From Gammaproteobacteria bacterium (GTDB lineage: Bacteria > Pseudomonadota > Gammaproteobacteria > Steroidobacterales > Steroidobacteraceae): a stretch of DNA of 26,673 nucleotides. Of this stretch, positions 8,407-16,368 are shown one piece after another (the first letter of the stretch is position 1; each line of letters opens with the position of its first letter). The notes under the pieces were generated by a model, which saw only the letters and a list, made by a program, of their open reading frames with translations, had not been told where the DNA came from and did not search any database. Position numbers and translations under genes: made by a program. The stretch spans positions 18,017 to 44,689 of the forward strand of contig PMNQ01000171.1 of the NCBI GenBank assembly GCA_003162555.1, in the 5' to 3' direction.

Positions 8407-9175
8407 GCCCCGTCTCCCTTTGACTAGTCTCCCGCTGCCGCGCGCGCTGGCCCTGGAAGTATGCATGAATCCAGGGCTGCGGATTATGGACGATGCCGGC
8501 CAGTGTATCGGTGATCATTTTTCCGTCGACCAGCACCCCCACCCGGGTGCAGGTGCCAAACAGCGTATCCAGGTCGTGCGTGATCATCACCACCGTGAGC
8601 TGCAGCTCGCGATGCAGGTACACGACCAGTTCGTCGAAGGCCTGGGCGCCTATCGGATCCAGCCCCGAGGTCGGCTCGTCGAGGAACAGCAGCTTCGGGT
8701 CGAGTGCCAGCGCCCGCGCCAGCGCCACGCGCTTGACCATGCCGCCCGAGAGCTGGGAGGGGAATTTGCGGGCCGCGTCGGGACCCAGGCCCACCAGCCG
8801 GAGCTTCAGCATCGCCAGTTCATCCAGCGTACGGCGCGGGAGCTGCAGGTGTTCAACCATCGGCAACTGCACGTTCTGCAGCACGTTGAGCGAACTGAAC
8901 AACGCGCCTTGCTGGAAGGTGACCCCATAACCGGCCTTGACGGCGCGCAGCTCCCCCACGCTCATGCGCGTGATGTCACGCCCGCCCAGCAACACGGTGC
9001 CCGCGTTTGGCTTCTGCAGTCCGAGGATCGTGCGCAGCAACACCGACTTGCCCGAGCCCGATCCGCCGACGATGCCGAACACCTCGCCTTCCGCGACAGT
9101 CATGTCGAGATTGCGGTGCACCGTCTGCCGCCCGAATCGGTTGACCAGCCCGCGCACTTCGACCATCGCAGTCAT
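8396..9175 (-). CDS. MlaF-type ABC transporter ATP-binding protein
   Basis: A 259-residue ABC ATPase that powers the lipid transporter encoded around it. Walker A is GGSGSGKS at residues 37-44, the Q-loop is in TFQQGALF (about 87-93), the signature is LSGGM at 142-146, Walker B is LLFLDE at 162-167 followed by PTSGLDP, and the switch His is H200 in MITHDL. The MlaF-type features are GVTFQQGALFSSLNV and KRVALARALALDP. The start is the ATG at 9175, which shares one base with the stop of the permease gene (TGATG), so the two are likely translationally coupled. The C-terminal RQRETSQRETGHGA tail is short and polar; E. coli MlaF has a longer tail that helps MlaF dimerise. Confidence 0.93.
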   Translation of the reverse strand: MTAMVEVRGLVNRFGRQTVHRNLDMTVAEGEVFGIVGGSGSGKSVLLRTILGLQKPNAGTVLLGGRDITRMSVGELRAVKAGYGVTFQQGALFSSLNVLQNVQLPMVEHLQLPRRTLDELAMLKLRLVGLGPDAARKFPSQLSGGMVKRVALARALALDPKLLFLDEPTSGLDPIGAQAFDELVVYLHRELQLTVVMITHDLDTLFGTCTRVGVLVDGKMITDTLAGIVHNPQPWIHAYFQGQRARQRETSQRETGHGA

Positions 9176-10302
9176 CAGATGTCCATCTCCATGAACAGCA
9201 CGGCGAACAGCGCGTCGGCGAGGATCACGAAAAATATCGCCTGCACCACCGCCATCGTGGTCAGGCGCCCGAGGTCGCGTGAGGAGCCACGCACGCGCAG
9301 CCCGCACCAGGTTCCGGCCAGCGCGATCAGCAGCGCGAACACCGGTGCCTTGATGATGCCGACCCAGAAAGTGGTCGAGGCGATGGACTCGTTGGCGCGG
9401 TTCAGGTATTGCGCCAGCGGCATGCCCAGCAGCGTGTGGCACAGCAATCCGCCGCCCACCAGACCGATGCCGTCGGCGATCACGGTCAGCAGCGGCAGTG
9501 CGATCACCAGGCCAATCACCCGCGGCAGCACCAGCATCTCGATCGGATCGACACCGATCGCCTGCAGCGCGTCCACTTCTTCATTGAGACGCATGGCGCC
9601 GATCTCGGCGGCGAAGGCGCTGCCGGAGCGGCCGGCGACGATGATCGCGGTGAGCAGCACGCCCAGCTCGCGCAGCACGCCGACCGTAACGAGGTCGACC
9701 ACGTAAATGTCGGCGCCGAACTTGCGCAACTGCTGTGCGCCCATGTACGCGAGGATCACCGCGATCAGGAAGCCGATCAGCGCCACGATCGGAATCGCGG
9801 TGATGCCGGTGTCATAGACGTGCCGTGTGATCGAGGTCGGCCGCCAGCGCTTGAGGCTCACGGCATCGCGGCCCGCGGCGTAACTGACCCTGCCTACGAA
9901 CTCGAGCAGCGATTCGATCAGCCGCCAGCCTGCCACCGTCTTGCGACCCAGACCCTCCACTGCAAAGGCCGGATCCAGCCAGGCGGTTTGCGATGTGGCT
10001 TCAATGCCCGGCAGCGCCGGCTGGGCGTCCAGCGTGCGTGTGACCAGCGCCAGCGCCGGCGGCGGCTCGCCGGAAAATTCCGCGTTGACGCCCGCAGCGC
10101 AGGCCCGGGCAAGATAGTCGTGCAGCAGCCAGGCGCCAGACAGGTCGAACTGCGCCCCGCTCGCGTCAATCTGCAGCCGGCGATTGCCGCCCAGATCGAG
10201 CGCTGCGATTTCCGGCTCGATCGCGGCCAGCGTCGCGGCCCGCCATTCGCCGCGCAACGCGAGTTCTACGCGGTCGGCCTGGCGTCGCGCTACGCAGTAC
10301 AC
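9175..10302 (-). CDS. MlaE-type ABC transporter permease with fused N-terminal STAS (MlaB-like) domain
   Basis: A 375-residue inner-membrane permease. Residues 1 to about 100 look like a STAS domain: a strand VELALRGEW, helix, strand RRLQIDASGAQFDLSGAWLLHDYL. This is the part supplied by the separate MlaB protein in E. coli. From about residue 130 the MlaE permease follows with several hydrophobic helices and the conserved IIVAGRSGSAFAAEIGAMRLNEEVDALQAIGVDP region. The C-terminal helix is VVQAIFFVILADALFAVLFMEMDI. The start is a GTG at 10302, and no strong ribosome site is visible there. It is the first gene of the leftward four-gene operon and faces mdh. STAS-permease fusions of this size are known in the family, so the fusion is not new. 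Confidence 0.9.
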   Translation of the reverse strand: MYCVARRQADRVELALRGEWRAATLAAIEPEIAALDLGGNRRLQIDASGAQFDLSGAWLLHDYLARACAAGVNAEFSGEPPPALALVTRTLDAQPALPGIEATSQTAWLDPAFAVEGLGRKTVAGWRLIESLLEFVGRVSYAAGRDAVSLKRWRPTSITRHVYDTGITAIPIVALIGFLIAVILAYMGAQQLRKFGADIYVVDLVTVGVLRELGVLLTAIIVAGRSGSAFAAEIGAMRLNEEVDALQAIGVDPIEMLVLPRVIGLVIALPLLTVIADGIGLVGGGLLCHTLLGMPLAQYLNRANESIASTTFWVGIIKAPVFALLIALAGTWCGLRVRGSSRDLGRLTTMAVVQAIFFVILADALFAVLFMEMDI

Positions 10303-10370
10303 GGTTCAGCCATGGGCAACCCTAAGAAATTGGGATACGACCTCGGTGCGATGCTATCAGGCCCAGCGCG

Positions 10371-10398
10371 GCTGCGCTGCGGCTGCGGCTGCGGCTCG
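10371..10398 (+). repeat. Imperfect GCTGCG hexamer repeat
   Basis: About four imperfect copies of GCTGCG/CTGCGG in tandem lie in the gap between the divergent mlaE-like and mdh genes, just upstream of the probable mdh promoter. The repeat is short and of simple composition, so it may only reflect local base bias. Confidence 0.35.
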
Positions 10399-10424
10399 GG
10401 CCCGGACTTGGTGTGTTCGGTGGG

Positions 10425-10433
10425 TGCTAGAAT
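10425..10433 (+). promoter_or_regulatory. Probable extended -10 promoter of mdh
   Basis: TGCTAGAAT contains TAGAAT (five of six matches to TATAAT) preceded by TG-N, the extended -10 element. A TTGGTG at 10408-10413 is 14 bases upstream, too close for an ideal -35 box. Transcription would start near 10440 and leave a leader of about 35 bases before the GTG at 10476. Confidence 0.4.
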
Positions 10434-10475
10434 CCGTCCTCACTCTTGAAGCTGTCCCGCCTGGAGGCTAACCCT

Positions 10476-11456
10476 GTGAAGAAACCCATGAATGTCGCGA
10501 TCACCGGCGCCGCCGGCCAGATCGGCTACGCACTCGCCTTCCGCGTGGCCTCCGGCCAGATGCTCGGCGCCGACCAGCCGGTCAATCTGCACCTGCTGGA
10601 AATCACCGCGGCACTGCCTGGTCTCGGTGGCGTGGTCATGGAATTGAACGATTGCGCTTTCCCGACGCTCAACAAGGTGGTCGCCACCGACGATGCAAAA
10701 GTGGCGTTTCGCGACTGCCACGCCGCCATGCTGGTAGGTGCGCGGCCGCGCGGCCCGGGCATGGAGCGCAAGGACCTGCTGCTTGCGAATGCGCAGATTT
10801 TTTCCGCGCAGGGCAAGGCGCTGGATGCGGTCGCCGACCGGCAGGTGCGGGTGCTGGTGGTCGGCAATCCGGCCAACACCAACGCACTGATCGCACGCAG
10901 CAACGCGCCGAGCCTGCCGGGTGGGCATTTCACCGCGATGACGCGTCTCGATCACAACCGCGCGCTCTCGCAGCTCGCCGACAAGACCGGCACGCACGTG
11001 AATGACATCCGCCGCATGACGATCTGGGGCAATCATTCCTCCACGCAGTATCCGGACCTCAGCCACGCGCTGGTCGCCGGCAAAAGCGCGAAGAGCATGG
11101 TGGACCAGGCGTGGATCGAACAGACCTTCATTCCCACGGTGCAGCAGCGCGGCGCGGCCGTGATCAAGGCGCGCGGCTCGTCCTCCGCGGCATCGGCCGC
11201 ATCGGCCGCGCTCGATCACATGCGCACCTGGTTCCAGGGCACCGCCGAGGGCGATTGGGTCAGCATGGGCATTCCTGCCGACGGCAGCTACGGCATCGCC
11301 GAGGGCATCATCTATTCCTATCCGGTGACTTGCCGCGACGGCCGCTACCAGATCGTGCCGGACCTCGCCATCGACGCATTCAGCCGCGGCAAGCTTGGCG
11401 CCACGGAAGCGGAGCTGCGCGAGGAACGCGACGGCGTGCGCGAACTGCTCGGCTAG
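10476..11456 (+). CDS. mdh: Malate dehydrogenase (NAD-dependent)
   Basis: A 326-residue cytoplasmic enzyme of the citric acid cycle that interconverts malate and oxaloacetate with NAD. The N-terminal nucleotide fold has [10 protein letters not shown] near residue 10. The mobile active-site loop is [15 protein letters not shown] (from residue 88), the Asp of the relay is in TRLDHNRA (D159), and the proton acceptor is H187 in [13 protein letters not shown] chose the GTG at 10476 rather than the upstream TTG at 10446 because GGAGG at 10462-10467 sits at the right distance only for the GTG, and because [14 protein letters not shown] matches the usual length of this subgroup (326-329 residues, the type common in Burkholderia and Xanthomonas). 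It is followed 65 bases later by fadE in the same direction. Confidence 0.95.
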   Translation: MKKPMNVAITGAAGQIGYALAFRVASGQMLGADQPVNLHLLEITAALPGLGGVVMELNDCAFPTLNKVVATDDAKVAFRDCHAAMLVGARPRGPGMERKDLLLANAQIFSAQGKALDAVADRQVRVLVVGNPANTNALIARSNAPSLPGGHFTAMTRLDHNRALSQLADKTGTHVNDIRRMTIWGNHSSTQYPDLSHALVAGKSAKSMVDQAWIEQTFIPTVQQRGAAVIKARGSSSAASAASAALDHMRTWFQGTAEGDWVSMGIPADGSYGIAEGIIYSYPVTCRDGRYQIVPDLAIDAFSRGKLGATEAELREERDGVRELLG

Positions 11457-11521
11457 CAGGACCTGTTAACACTGGGGCGGTGGCGCTCGCGCGCCGCTTC
11501 CCTGAGGGCTAGTATTGCGCC

Positions 11522-13978
11522 ATGGTCGGCGCTGCAATTACCTTGGTTTTCGTGCTGGCGGTGGTGTATCTCGCCTACCGCCGCCTGCCGCTGCTGATCT
11601 ACACGCTGACCTTCACGCTGCTGCTGGCGGCGTACCTGCGCTTCGGCCATCCCGGCGGCATCTGGCAGGGCACGCTGTGGCTGATGCTCGCGCTGCTGTG
11701 GCTGCTGAATCTGCGGCCGCTCCGCAAGGCGATAATCAGCCGGCCCTTCCTGCGCGCCTACCTGCGGCTGCTCCCGAAGATGTCGAGCACCGAACGCGAG
11801 GCGCTCGAGGCCGGCACCGTCTGGTGGGACGGCGAACTGTTCAGCGGCAAGCCTGACTGGTCAAAGCTGCGCGCGATTCCGCCGCCACGCCTGTCGGCCG
11901 AAGAGCAGGCCTTCCTCGACGGCACCTGTGAAGAGTTATGCCGGATGCTGGATGACTTCGATATCACGCACCGGCGCGGCGACCTGCCGCCGGAAGTGTG
12001 GGCCTTCCTCAAGGCGCGCGGCTTCTTTGCGATGATCATCGGCAAGCAGTACGGGGGACTGGGTTTCTCGGCCTACGCGCATTCCTGCGTGCTGGTGAAA
12101 CTCGCCAGCCGCAGCGTCACCTGCGCGTCGACGGTCGCAGTGCCCAATTCTCTCGGGCCCGCAGAGCTGCTGAATCACTACGGCACCGAGGAGCAGAAAG
12201 ATCATTACCTGCCGCGGCTGGCACGCGGCGATGACATTCCCTGCTTCGCGCTCACCGGCCCGCGCGTCGGCTCCGATGCCGCTGCGATCCCGGACACCGG
12301 CGTGGTCTGCCGCGGCCTGTGGCAGGGCCAGGAAGTGCTCGGCCTCCGGCTCAATTTCTCGAAGCGCTACATCACGCTGGCGCCGGTGGCGACCGTGATC
12401 GGTCTGGCGTTTCGCATGCTGGATCCCGACCGCCTGCTAGGCGGCGAGACCGACCTCGGTATCACTTGCGCGCTGATTGGCCGCAACACAGCAGGCGTTG
12501 AGATCGGCAAGCGGCACCTGCCGCTCAATATCCCGTTCCAGAATGGCCCGGTGCGCGGGCGCGATGTGTTCGTGCCGCTCGATGCCATCATCGGCGGCGT
12601 GAAGATGGCGGGCCAGGGATGGCGCATGCTGGTCGAGCAGCTGTCGGTCGGGCGCTGCATCTCGCTGCCCTCCAACGCCACGGGCGGTTCGAAGGCGGCG
12701 GTATTCGCGACCGGCGCCTACGCGCGCATTCGCCGCCAGTTCAACATGCCGGTCGGCAAGTTCGAAGGCGTCGAGCTGGCGATCGCGCGCATGGTCGGCC
12801 TTACTTATATATCCGACGCTGCCCGCAGCGTGACGATTGCGGCCATCGACTCGGGCGCGCGGCCGGCGGTGCCGGCCGGAATTCTCAAGCACCACGTGAC
12901 CGAAATGGGCCGGCGCGTCGCCAACGATGCCATGGACGTGCACGGTGGCAAGGGCATCATGCTCGGGCCGCGCAATTACCTGGGCCGCGGCTACCAGTCG
13001 GTTCCGATCGCGATCACCGTCGAAGGCGCGAATATCCTGACGCGCAGCCTGATCATCTTCGGCCAGGGTGCGATCCGCTGCCATCCTTACGTGCTGCGCG
13101 AGATGAACGCCGCGCGCAATCCCGATCGTGCCCGCGGCGTCGACGAATTCGATCGCGCGCTGTTCGGTCACATCGGCTTCACGATCTCCAACGCCGCGCG
13201 TTCACTGGTCATGGCGCTCACGCTGGCGCGCTTCCGCAATGTGCCGGACGCGGGCCCGACGCGCCGCTACTACCAGCACATCGAGCGCTTCAGCGCTTCG
13301 TTCGCGTTCGCCACCGACGTGGCGATGCTGGCGCTCGGCGGCTACCTGAAGAAGAAGGAGAGCATTTCAGCGCGCCTCGGCGACGTGCTGTCCTCGATGT
13401 ACCTGGCCTCGATGGTACTCAAGCACCACGAGGACCAGGGAAGTCCGGCCGCCGACCTGCCAATCGTCGAGTGGTCGTGCCGTGAGTTGCTTTACCAGGC
13501 GCAGGAGCAGCTGCATGGCGTGCTGCGCAATTTCCCGGTGCGCCCAATGGCCTGGCTGATGCGCCTGTTCATCTTCCCGCGCGGTCTGACTTATTTTGCG
13601 CCGGGCGATCGGCTGGCCCGTTCGGTCGCCCAGCTGGTGCAGAACGCCGGCGAAGTGCGCGACCGCGTGACCGCGGGCGTGTACCGCGAGCAATGCCCGG
13701 GCAGCGCGCTCGGCGCACTGCAGCAGGTGCTCGAGCTTGCGCCTGCGGCTGAGGTGATCGAAAAGAAACTGCGCATCGAGGGCGTGCGCACCGGACGCGT
13801 CAGCGCGCTCGAGCTGCCGGGCCAGATCGCGCAAGGCCTGGCGCTCGGCATACTCACGCCAGAGGAAGCGGCTACGCTTCGCCACTATGATGAGCTGGTG
13901 ATGGACATCGTCAACGTCGATGAGTTCGAGCCCGACGAACTCGGCACGCATTCCGCAGCGCCCTCCGCGGTCCGCTGA
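11522..13978 (+). CDS. fadE: Acyl-CoA dehydrogenase FadE
   Basis: An 818-residue FAD enzyme for the first step of fatty-acid beta-oxidation, oxidising acyl-CoA to trans-2-enoyl-CoA. E. coli FadE has 814 residues. The first roughly 65 residues contain two hydrophobic segments (about 4-21 and 27-62), as in membrane-associated FadE. The acyl-CoA dehydrogenase core follows with YGGLGFSAYAHS, FALTGPRVGSDAA, and the block ITVEGANILTRS, whose Glu501 is the probable catalytic base. The DUF1974 C-terminal half covers about residues 520-810. The start is the ATG at 11522, with GAGGG about 12 bases upstream. It may be cotranscribed with mdh upstream. A 30-base gap leads to the exeA-like gene. No frame break is seen. 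Confidence 0.95.
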   Translation: MVGAAITLVFVLAVVYLAYRRLPLLIYTLTFTLLLAAYLRFGHPGGIWQGTLWLMLALLWLLNLRPLRKAIISRPFLRAYLRLLPKMSSTEREALEAGTVWWDGELFSGKPDWSKLRAIPPPRLSAEEQAFLDGTCEELCRMLDDFDITHRRGDLPPEVWAFLKARGFFAMIIGKQYGGLGFSAYAHSCVLVKLASRSVTCASTVAVPNSLGPAELLNHYGTEEQKDHYLPRLARGDDIPCFALTGPRVGSDAAAIPDTGVVCRGLWQGQEVLGLRLNFSKRYITLAPVATVIGLAFRMLDPDRLLGGETDLGITCALIGRNTAGVEIGKRHLPLNIPFQNGPVRGRDVFVPLDAIIGGVKMAGQGWRMLVEQLSVGRCISLPSNATGGSKAAVFATGAYARIRRQFNMPVGKFEGVELAIARMVGLTYISDAARSVTIAAIDSGARPAVPAGILKHHVTEMGRRVANDAMDVHGGKGIMLGPRNYLGRGYQSVPIAITVEGANILTRSLIIFGQGAIRCHPYVLREMNAARNPDRARGVDEFDRALFGHIGFTISNAARSLVMALTLARFRNVPDAGPTRRYYQHIERFSASFAFATDVAMLALGGYLKKKESISARLGDVLSSMYLASMVLKHHEDQGSPAADLPIVEWSCRELLYQAQEQLHGVLRNFPVRPMAWLMRLFIFPRGLTYFAPGDRLARSVAQLVQNAGEVRDRVTAGVYREQCPGSALGALQQVLELAPAAEVIEKKLRIEGVRTGRVSALELPGQIAQGLALGILTPEEAATLRHYDELVMDIVNVDEFEPDELGTHSAAPSAVR

Positions 13979-14008
13979 CACGACGCAACGACAGCACGCG
14001 CGCAGCAC

Positions 14009-15655
14009 ATGTATATAGCCAGTTTCGGCCTTGCCGAGAAGCCCTTCGCGATCACGCCCGATCCGCGTTACCTGTACCTGGGCCGGCAACACGCCGATGC
14101 GCTCGCGCACCTGGTGTACGGCATCAACGACGCCGGCGGTTTCATCCAGCTCACCGGCGAGGTGGGCACCGGCAAGACGACCACGATCCGCTCACTGCTG
14201 GCGCGCTCGCCGAACAACGCCGACATCGCCCTGATCATCAACCCGAAGCTCTCGCCGCTGGAGTTCCTGCAGGCGATCTGCGAGGAGCTGGGCGTCGACG
14301 TGCCGACCAGCGCCATTGGCAATGGCAAGATGCTGGTCGATCTGCTCAATCGCAAGCTCCTGCGCATTCACGCCGAGGGCCGGCGCGCGGTGCTGATCGT
14401 CGATGAGGCGCAGAATCTCACCGCCGAAGTGCTCGAACAGGTGCGGCTGCTCACCAATCTCGAGACCGATTCGCAAAAGCTCCTGCAGATCATCCTGATC
14501 GGGCAGCCGGAACTGCGCGAACTGCTGAACCGCAACGACCTGCGGCAGCTCGCACAACGCGTCACCGCACGCTGCCACCTGCAACCGCTGGCGCGCGACG
14601 ATACCGCCGCCTACGTGCGACACCGCCTGCGGGTCGCGGGCGCCACCAGCGACATCTTCAATGCCGCGGCGTTGCGCGAAGTGCATCGCCGCAGCCGCGG
14701 CGTGCCGCGCGTCATCAACGTTATCTGCGACCGAGCGCTGCTTGGCGCCTACACCGAGGATCGTCACGATGTCGACGCAGCAATGGTGCGGCGCGCCGCC
14801 GGCGAGGTGTACGGACGTACGCTGGCGCCCGTCTGGCTGCTGCCGGCCGCAGTGGCCTGCACGCTGCTGTTGCTGCTGGCCGGCGCGGCCCTCGCCTGGC
14901 GTTACCTGCCGCTGCCGCATCTCAGCTTTGCGAGCCACCACAATGTAGCGCGTGCCGCCGCCGCGGCGGCTCCCATCGCGCCGCCCAAGCCGCCGCCGAC
15001 ACTGCCGGAGCTGCTGGCGACAGACCCCACCGCGACCACCGCCGATGCGGCGTTCACGGCGCTGTTCACGCTCTGGAATGCCAGCTATACGCCGGGACCT
15101 GCGGATCCCTGCACCCAAGCGGTTGCGCAGAAACTCAATTGCGTCACGCTGCACAGTTCGCTGGCGCAGCTGCGCGACCTGAAACGTCCGGCCATCCTGA
15201 TGCTGGTCGACGACGCCGGCGCGCCACGCCAGGTGGTGCTGGCCGGCATCGGCACCGATGGCGCAGCGCTGCAGGTCGGCGCCCGCAACATTCACATCGC
15301 GATCTCCGAACTGTCGCGCTACTGGTATGGCGACTGCGTCGTGCTGTGGCGCCCGGCCAATCTCCCGGTCAACGTGCTGCGGCTCGGTATGCACGGCCCG
15401 GCGGTGCGCAGCCTGCGCACGCAGTTGCTGCAGGCGAGCAGCGCCCCGGCAGACCCCGGGCACAACTTCAGTTTCGATGACGAACTGACGCAGCTGGTCG
15501 AGGACTTCCAGCGCGCGCATCACCTGACCGTCGATGGCGTCGCCGGAGTGGAAACGCAACTGCTGCTCGACGCAGTACTGGCCGCGCCTGGCACGCCACT
15601 GCTGCAGTCGCTGGACAAACCCACGACCGCGGCGCCGGTCGGCGCAGCGAGCTGA
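14009..15655 (+). CDS. gspA: ExeA/GspA-type AAA ATPase with peptidoglycan-binding domain
   Basis: A 548-residue inner-membrane ATPase. The start MYIASFGLAEKPF is typical of the ExeA family. Walker A GEVGTGKTT is at residues 50-58 and Walker B VLIVDE ends at D132/E133. QRVTARCHLQPL and SRGVPRVINVICDRALL mark the AAA lid. One transmembrane helix lies at about 275-298, followed by an Ala/Pro-rich linker. The periplasmic part holds a C39-peptidase-like region (about 325-450) whose CVVLW strand is characteristic of GspA. A peptidoglycan-binding domain follows (about 454-525, LRLGMHGPAVRSLRTQLL and VDGVAGVETQLLL). In Aeromonas, ExeA with ExeB helps pass the type II secretin through the cell wall. 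It is followed three bases later by gspB. No other type II secretion genes are in the window. Confidence 0.9.
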   Translation: MYIASFGLAEKPFAITPDPRYLYLGRQHADALAHLVYGINDAGGFIQLTGEVGTGKTTTIRSLLARSPNNADIALIINPKLSPLEFLQAICEELGVDVPTSAIGNGKMLVDLLNRKLLRIHAEGRRAVLIVDEAQNLTAEVLEQVRLLTNLETDSQKLLQIILIGQPELRELLNRNDLRQLAQRVTARCHLQPLARDDTAAYVRHRLRVAGATSDIFNAAALREVHRRSRGVPRVINVICDRALLGAYTEDRHDVDAAMVRRAAGEVYGRTLAPVWLLPAAVACTLLLLLAGAALAWRYLPLPHLSFASHHNVARAAAAAAPIAPPKPPPTLPELLATDPTATTADAAFTALFTLWNASYTPGPADPCTQAVAQKLNCVTLHSSLAQLRDLKRPAILMLVDDAGAPRQVVLAGIGTDGAALQVGARNIHIAISELSRYWYGDCVVLWRPANLPVNVLRLGMHGPAVRSLRTQLLQASSAPADPGHNFSFDDELTQLVEDFQRAHHLTVDGVAGVETQLLLDAVLAAPGTPLLQSLDKPTTAAPVGAAS

Positions 15656-15658
15656 AGC

Positions 15659-16348
15659 ATGTCATTCATTCTCGACGCACTGAAGAAATCGGAATCCGAG
15701 CGGCAGCGACAGGCCGGCCCCGCGCTGCTCGAGATGCGCATCATTCCGCCTGCGCGCGGACTGCCCGCCTGGGCGATGGTGATCGGCCTGGTTTTGCTTG
15801 TCAGCGTCGCGGTACTCGGCTGGTTCGCGCTGCGCACGGGTCCGGCGCCCGCCACTGTGCCGGCGAGCGCTTCGGTGGCGGCGCCCGCGGGCCGGATGCT
15901 GGCTGGCACGCCGCAGGCTGGCGCACCGCAAGCAGGCGCTCCTCAAGCGGGTGCCGCGCTCGCGCAGTCTCCCGGTGCCGGCAGCACACCGGCGATGATC
16001 GCTGGCGCGCCGCCGAATGCGCCGTTAACGTCTGATGTCGACGCGAGCGACGCCGGCCAGTCGGGCGACAACCCGGCGGACAACGCGCCCGCGGTTACGG
16101 CCGCGCCGGGTTCGCAGCCGGGCGGCGCGAAGCTGCGCAGCTACGCCGAACTCAACGGCACCGTGCCCGAGCTGCGCCTCGACCTGCACGTGTATGCCCC
16201 GAATCCCGCCGACCGCTACGCGTTCATCAACATGCACCGGGTGCACGAGGGCGACGTCACTCCCGAGGGCGCGCAGGTGCTGCAGATCACGCGCGATGGC
16301 GTGGTGCTCGAGTATCGTGGCTCCGAATTCCTGCTCGGCCGGCAGTAG
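15659..16348 (+). CDS. gspB: General secretion pathway protein B
   Basis: A 229-residue partner of ExeA/GspA. The N-terminal MSFILDALKKSESERQRQ is the family signature. A single transmembrane helix covers about residues 36-58. A low-complexity periplasmic linker follows, with three tandem PQAGA units and many Ala, Gly, Pro and Asp. The C-terminal T2SSB domain starts about residue 160: LRLDLHVYAPNPADRYAFINM, EGDVTPEGAQVLQI, and the final EYRGSEFLL. It begins three bases after the gspA stop (TGA-AGC-ATG), so the two are surely cotranscribed. Family knowledge says GspB stabilises the GspA complex and helps secretin assembly. Confidence 0.92.
   Translation: MSFILDALKKSESERQRQAGPALLEMRIIPPARGLPAWAMVIGLVLLVSVAVLGWFALRTGPAPATVPASASVAAPAGRMLAGTPQAGAPQAGAPQAGAALAQSPGAGSTPAMIAGAPPNAPLTSDVDASDAGQSGDNPADNAPAVTAAPGSQPGGAKLRSYAELNGTVPELRLDLHVYAPNPADRYAFINMHRVHEGDVTPEGAQVLQITRDGVVLEYRGSEFLLGRQ
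15911..15955 (+). repeat. Three tandem 15-base units encoding PQAGA in gspB
   Basis: Three consecutive 15-base units each encode Pro-Gln-Ala-Gly-Ala, with third-base differences between units. They form part of the flexible linker of GspB. The synonymous drift shows the repeat is not a very recent slippage event. Confidence 0.7.
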
Positions 16349-16358
16349 CGCGCGGCCG
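16336..16358. terminator. Weak hairpin between convergent gspB and reductase genes
   Basis: CGGCCG occurs at 16336-16341 and again at 16353-16358. As it is its own reverse complement, the two copies can form a 6-bp stem around an 11-base loop that includes the gspB stop codon. No T-run follows. Confidence 0.2.
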
Positions 16359-16368
16359 GAAATAGCTC

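Noticed and set aside
8390..9706. A 438-codon open frame on the plus strand opposite the Mla operon
   Set aside because: It spans the boundaries of three real minus-strand genes and has the low-complexity composition of an antisense frame.
11466..11494. TTAACA as a -35 box for fadE
   Set aside because: No -10-like sequence exists at 16-18 bases downstream; only GC-rich sequence is found there.
14192..15559. A 455-codon open frame on the minus strand opposite gspA
   Set aside because: It is a shadow of the ExeA/GspA gene in very GC-rich DNA; the product is rich in Arg, Gln and His with no domain, while the plus-strand frame has clear motifs.
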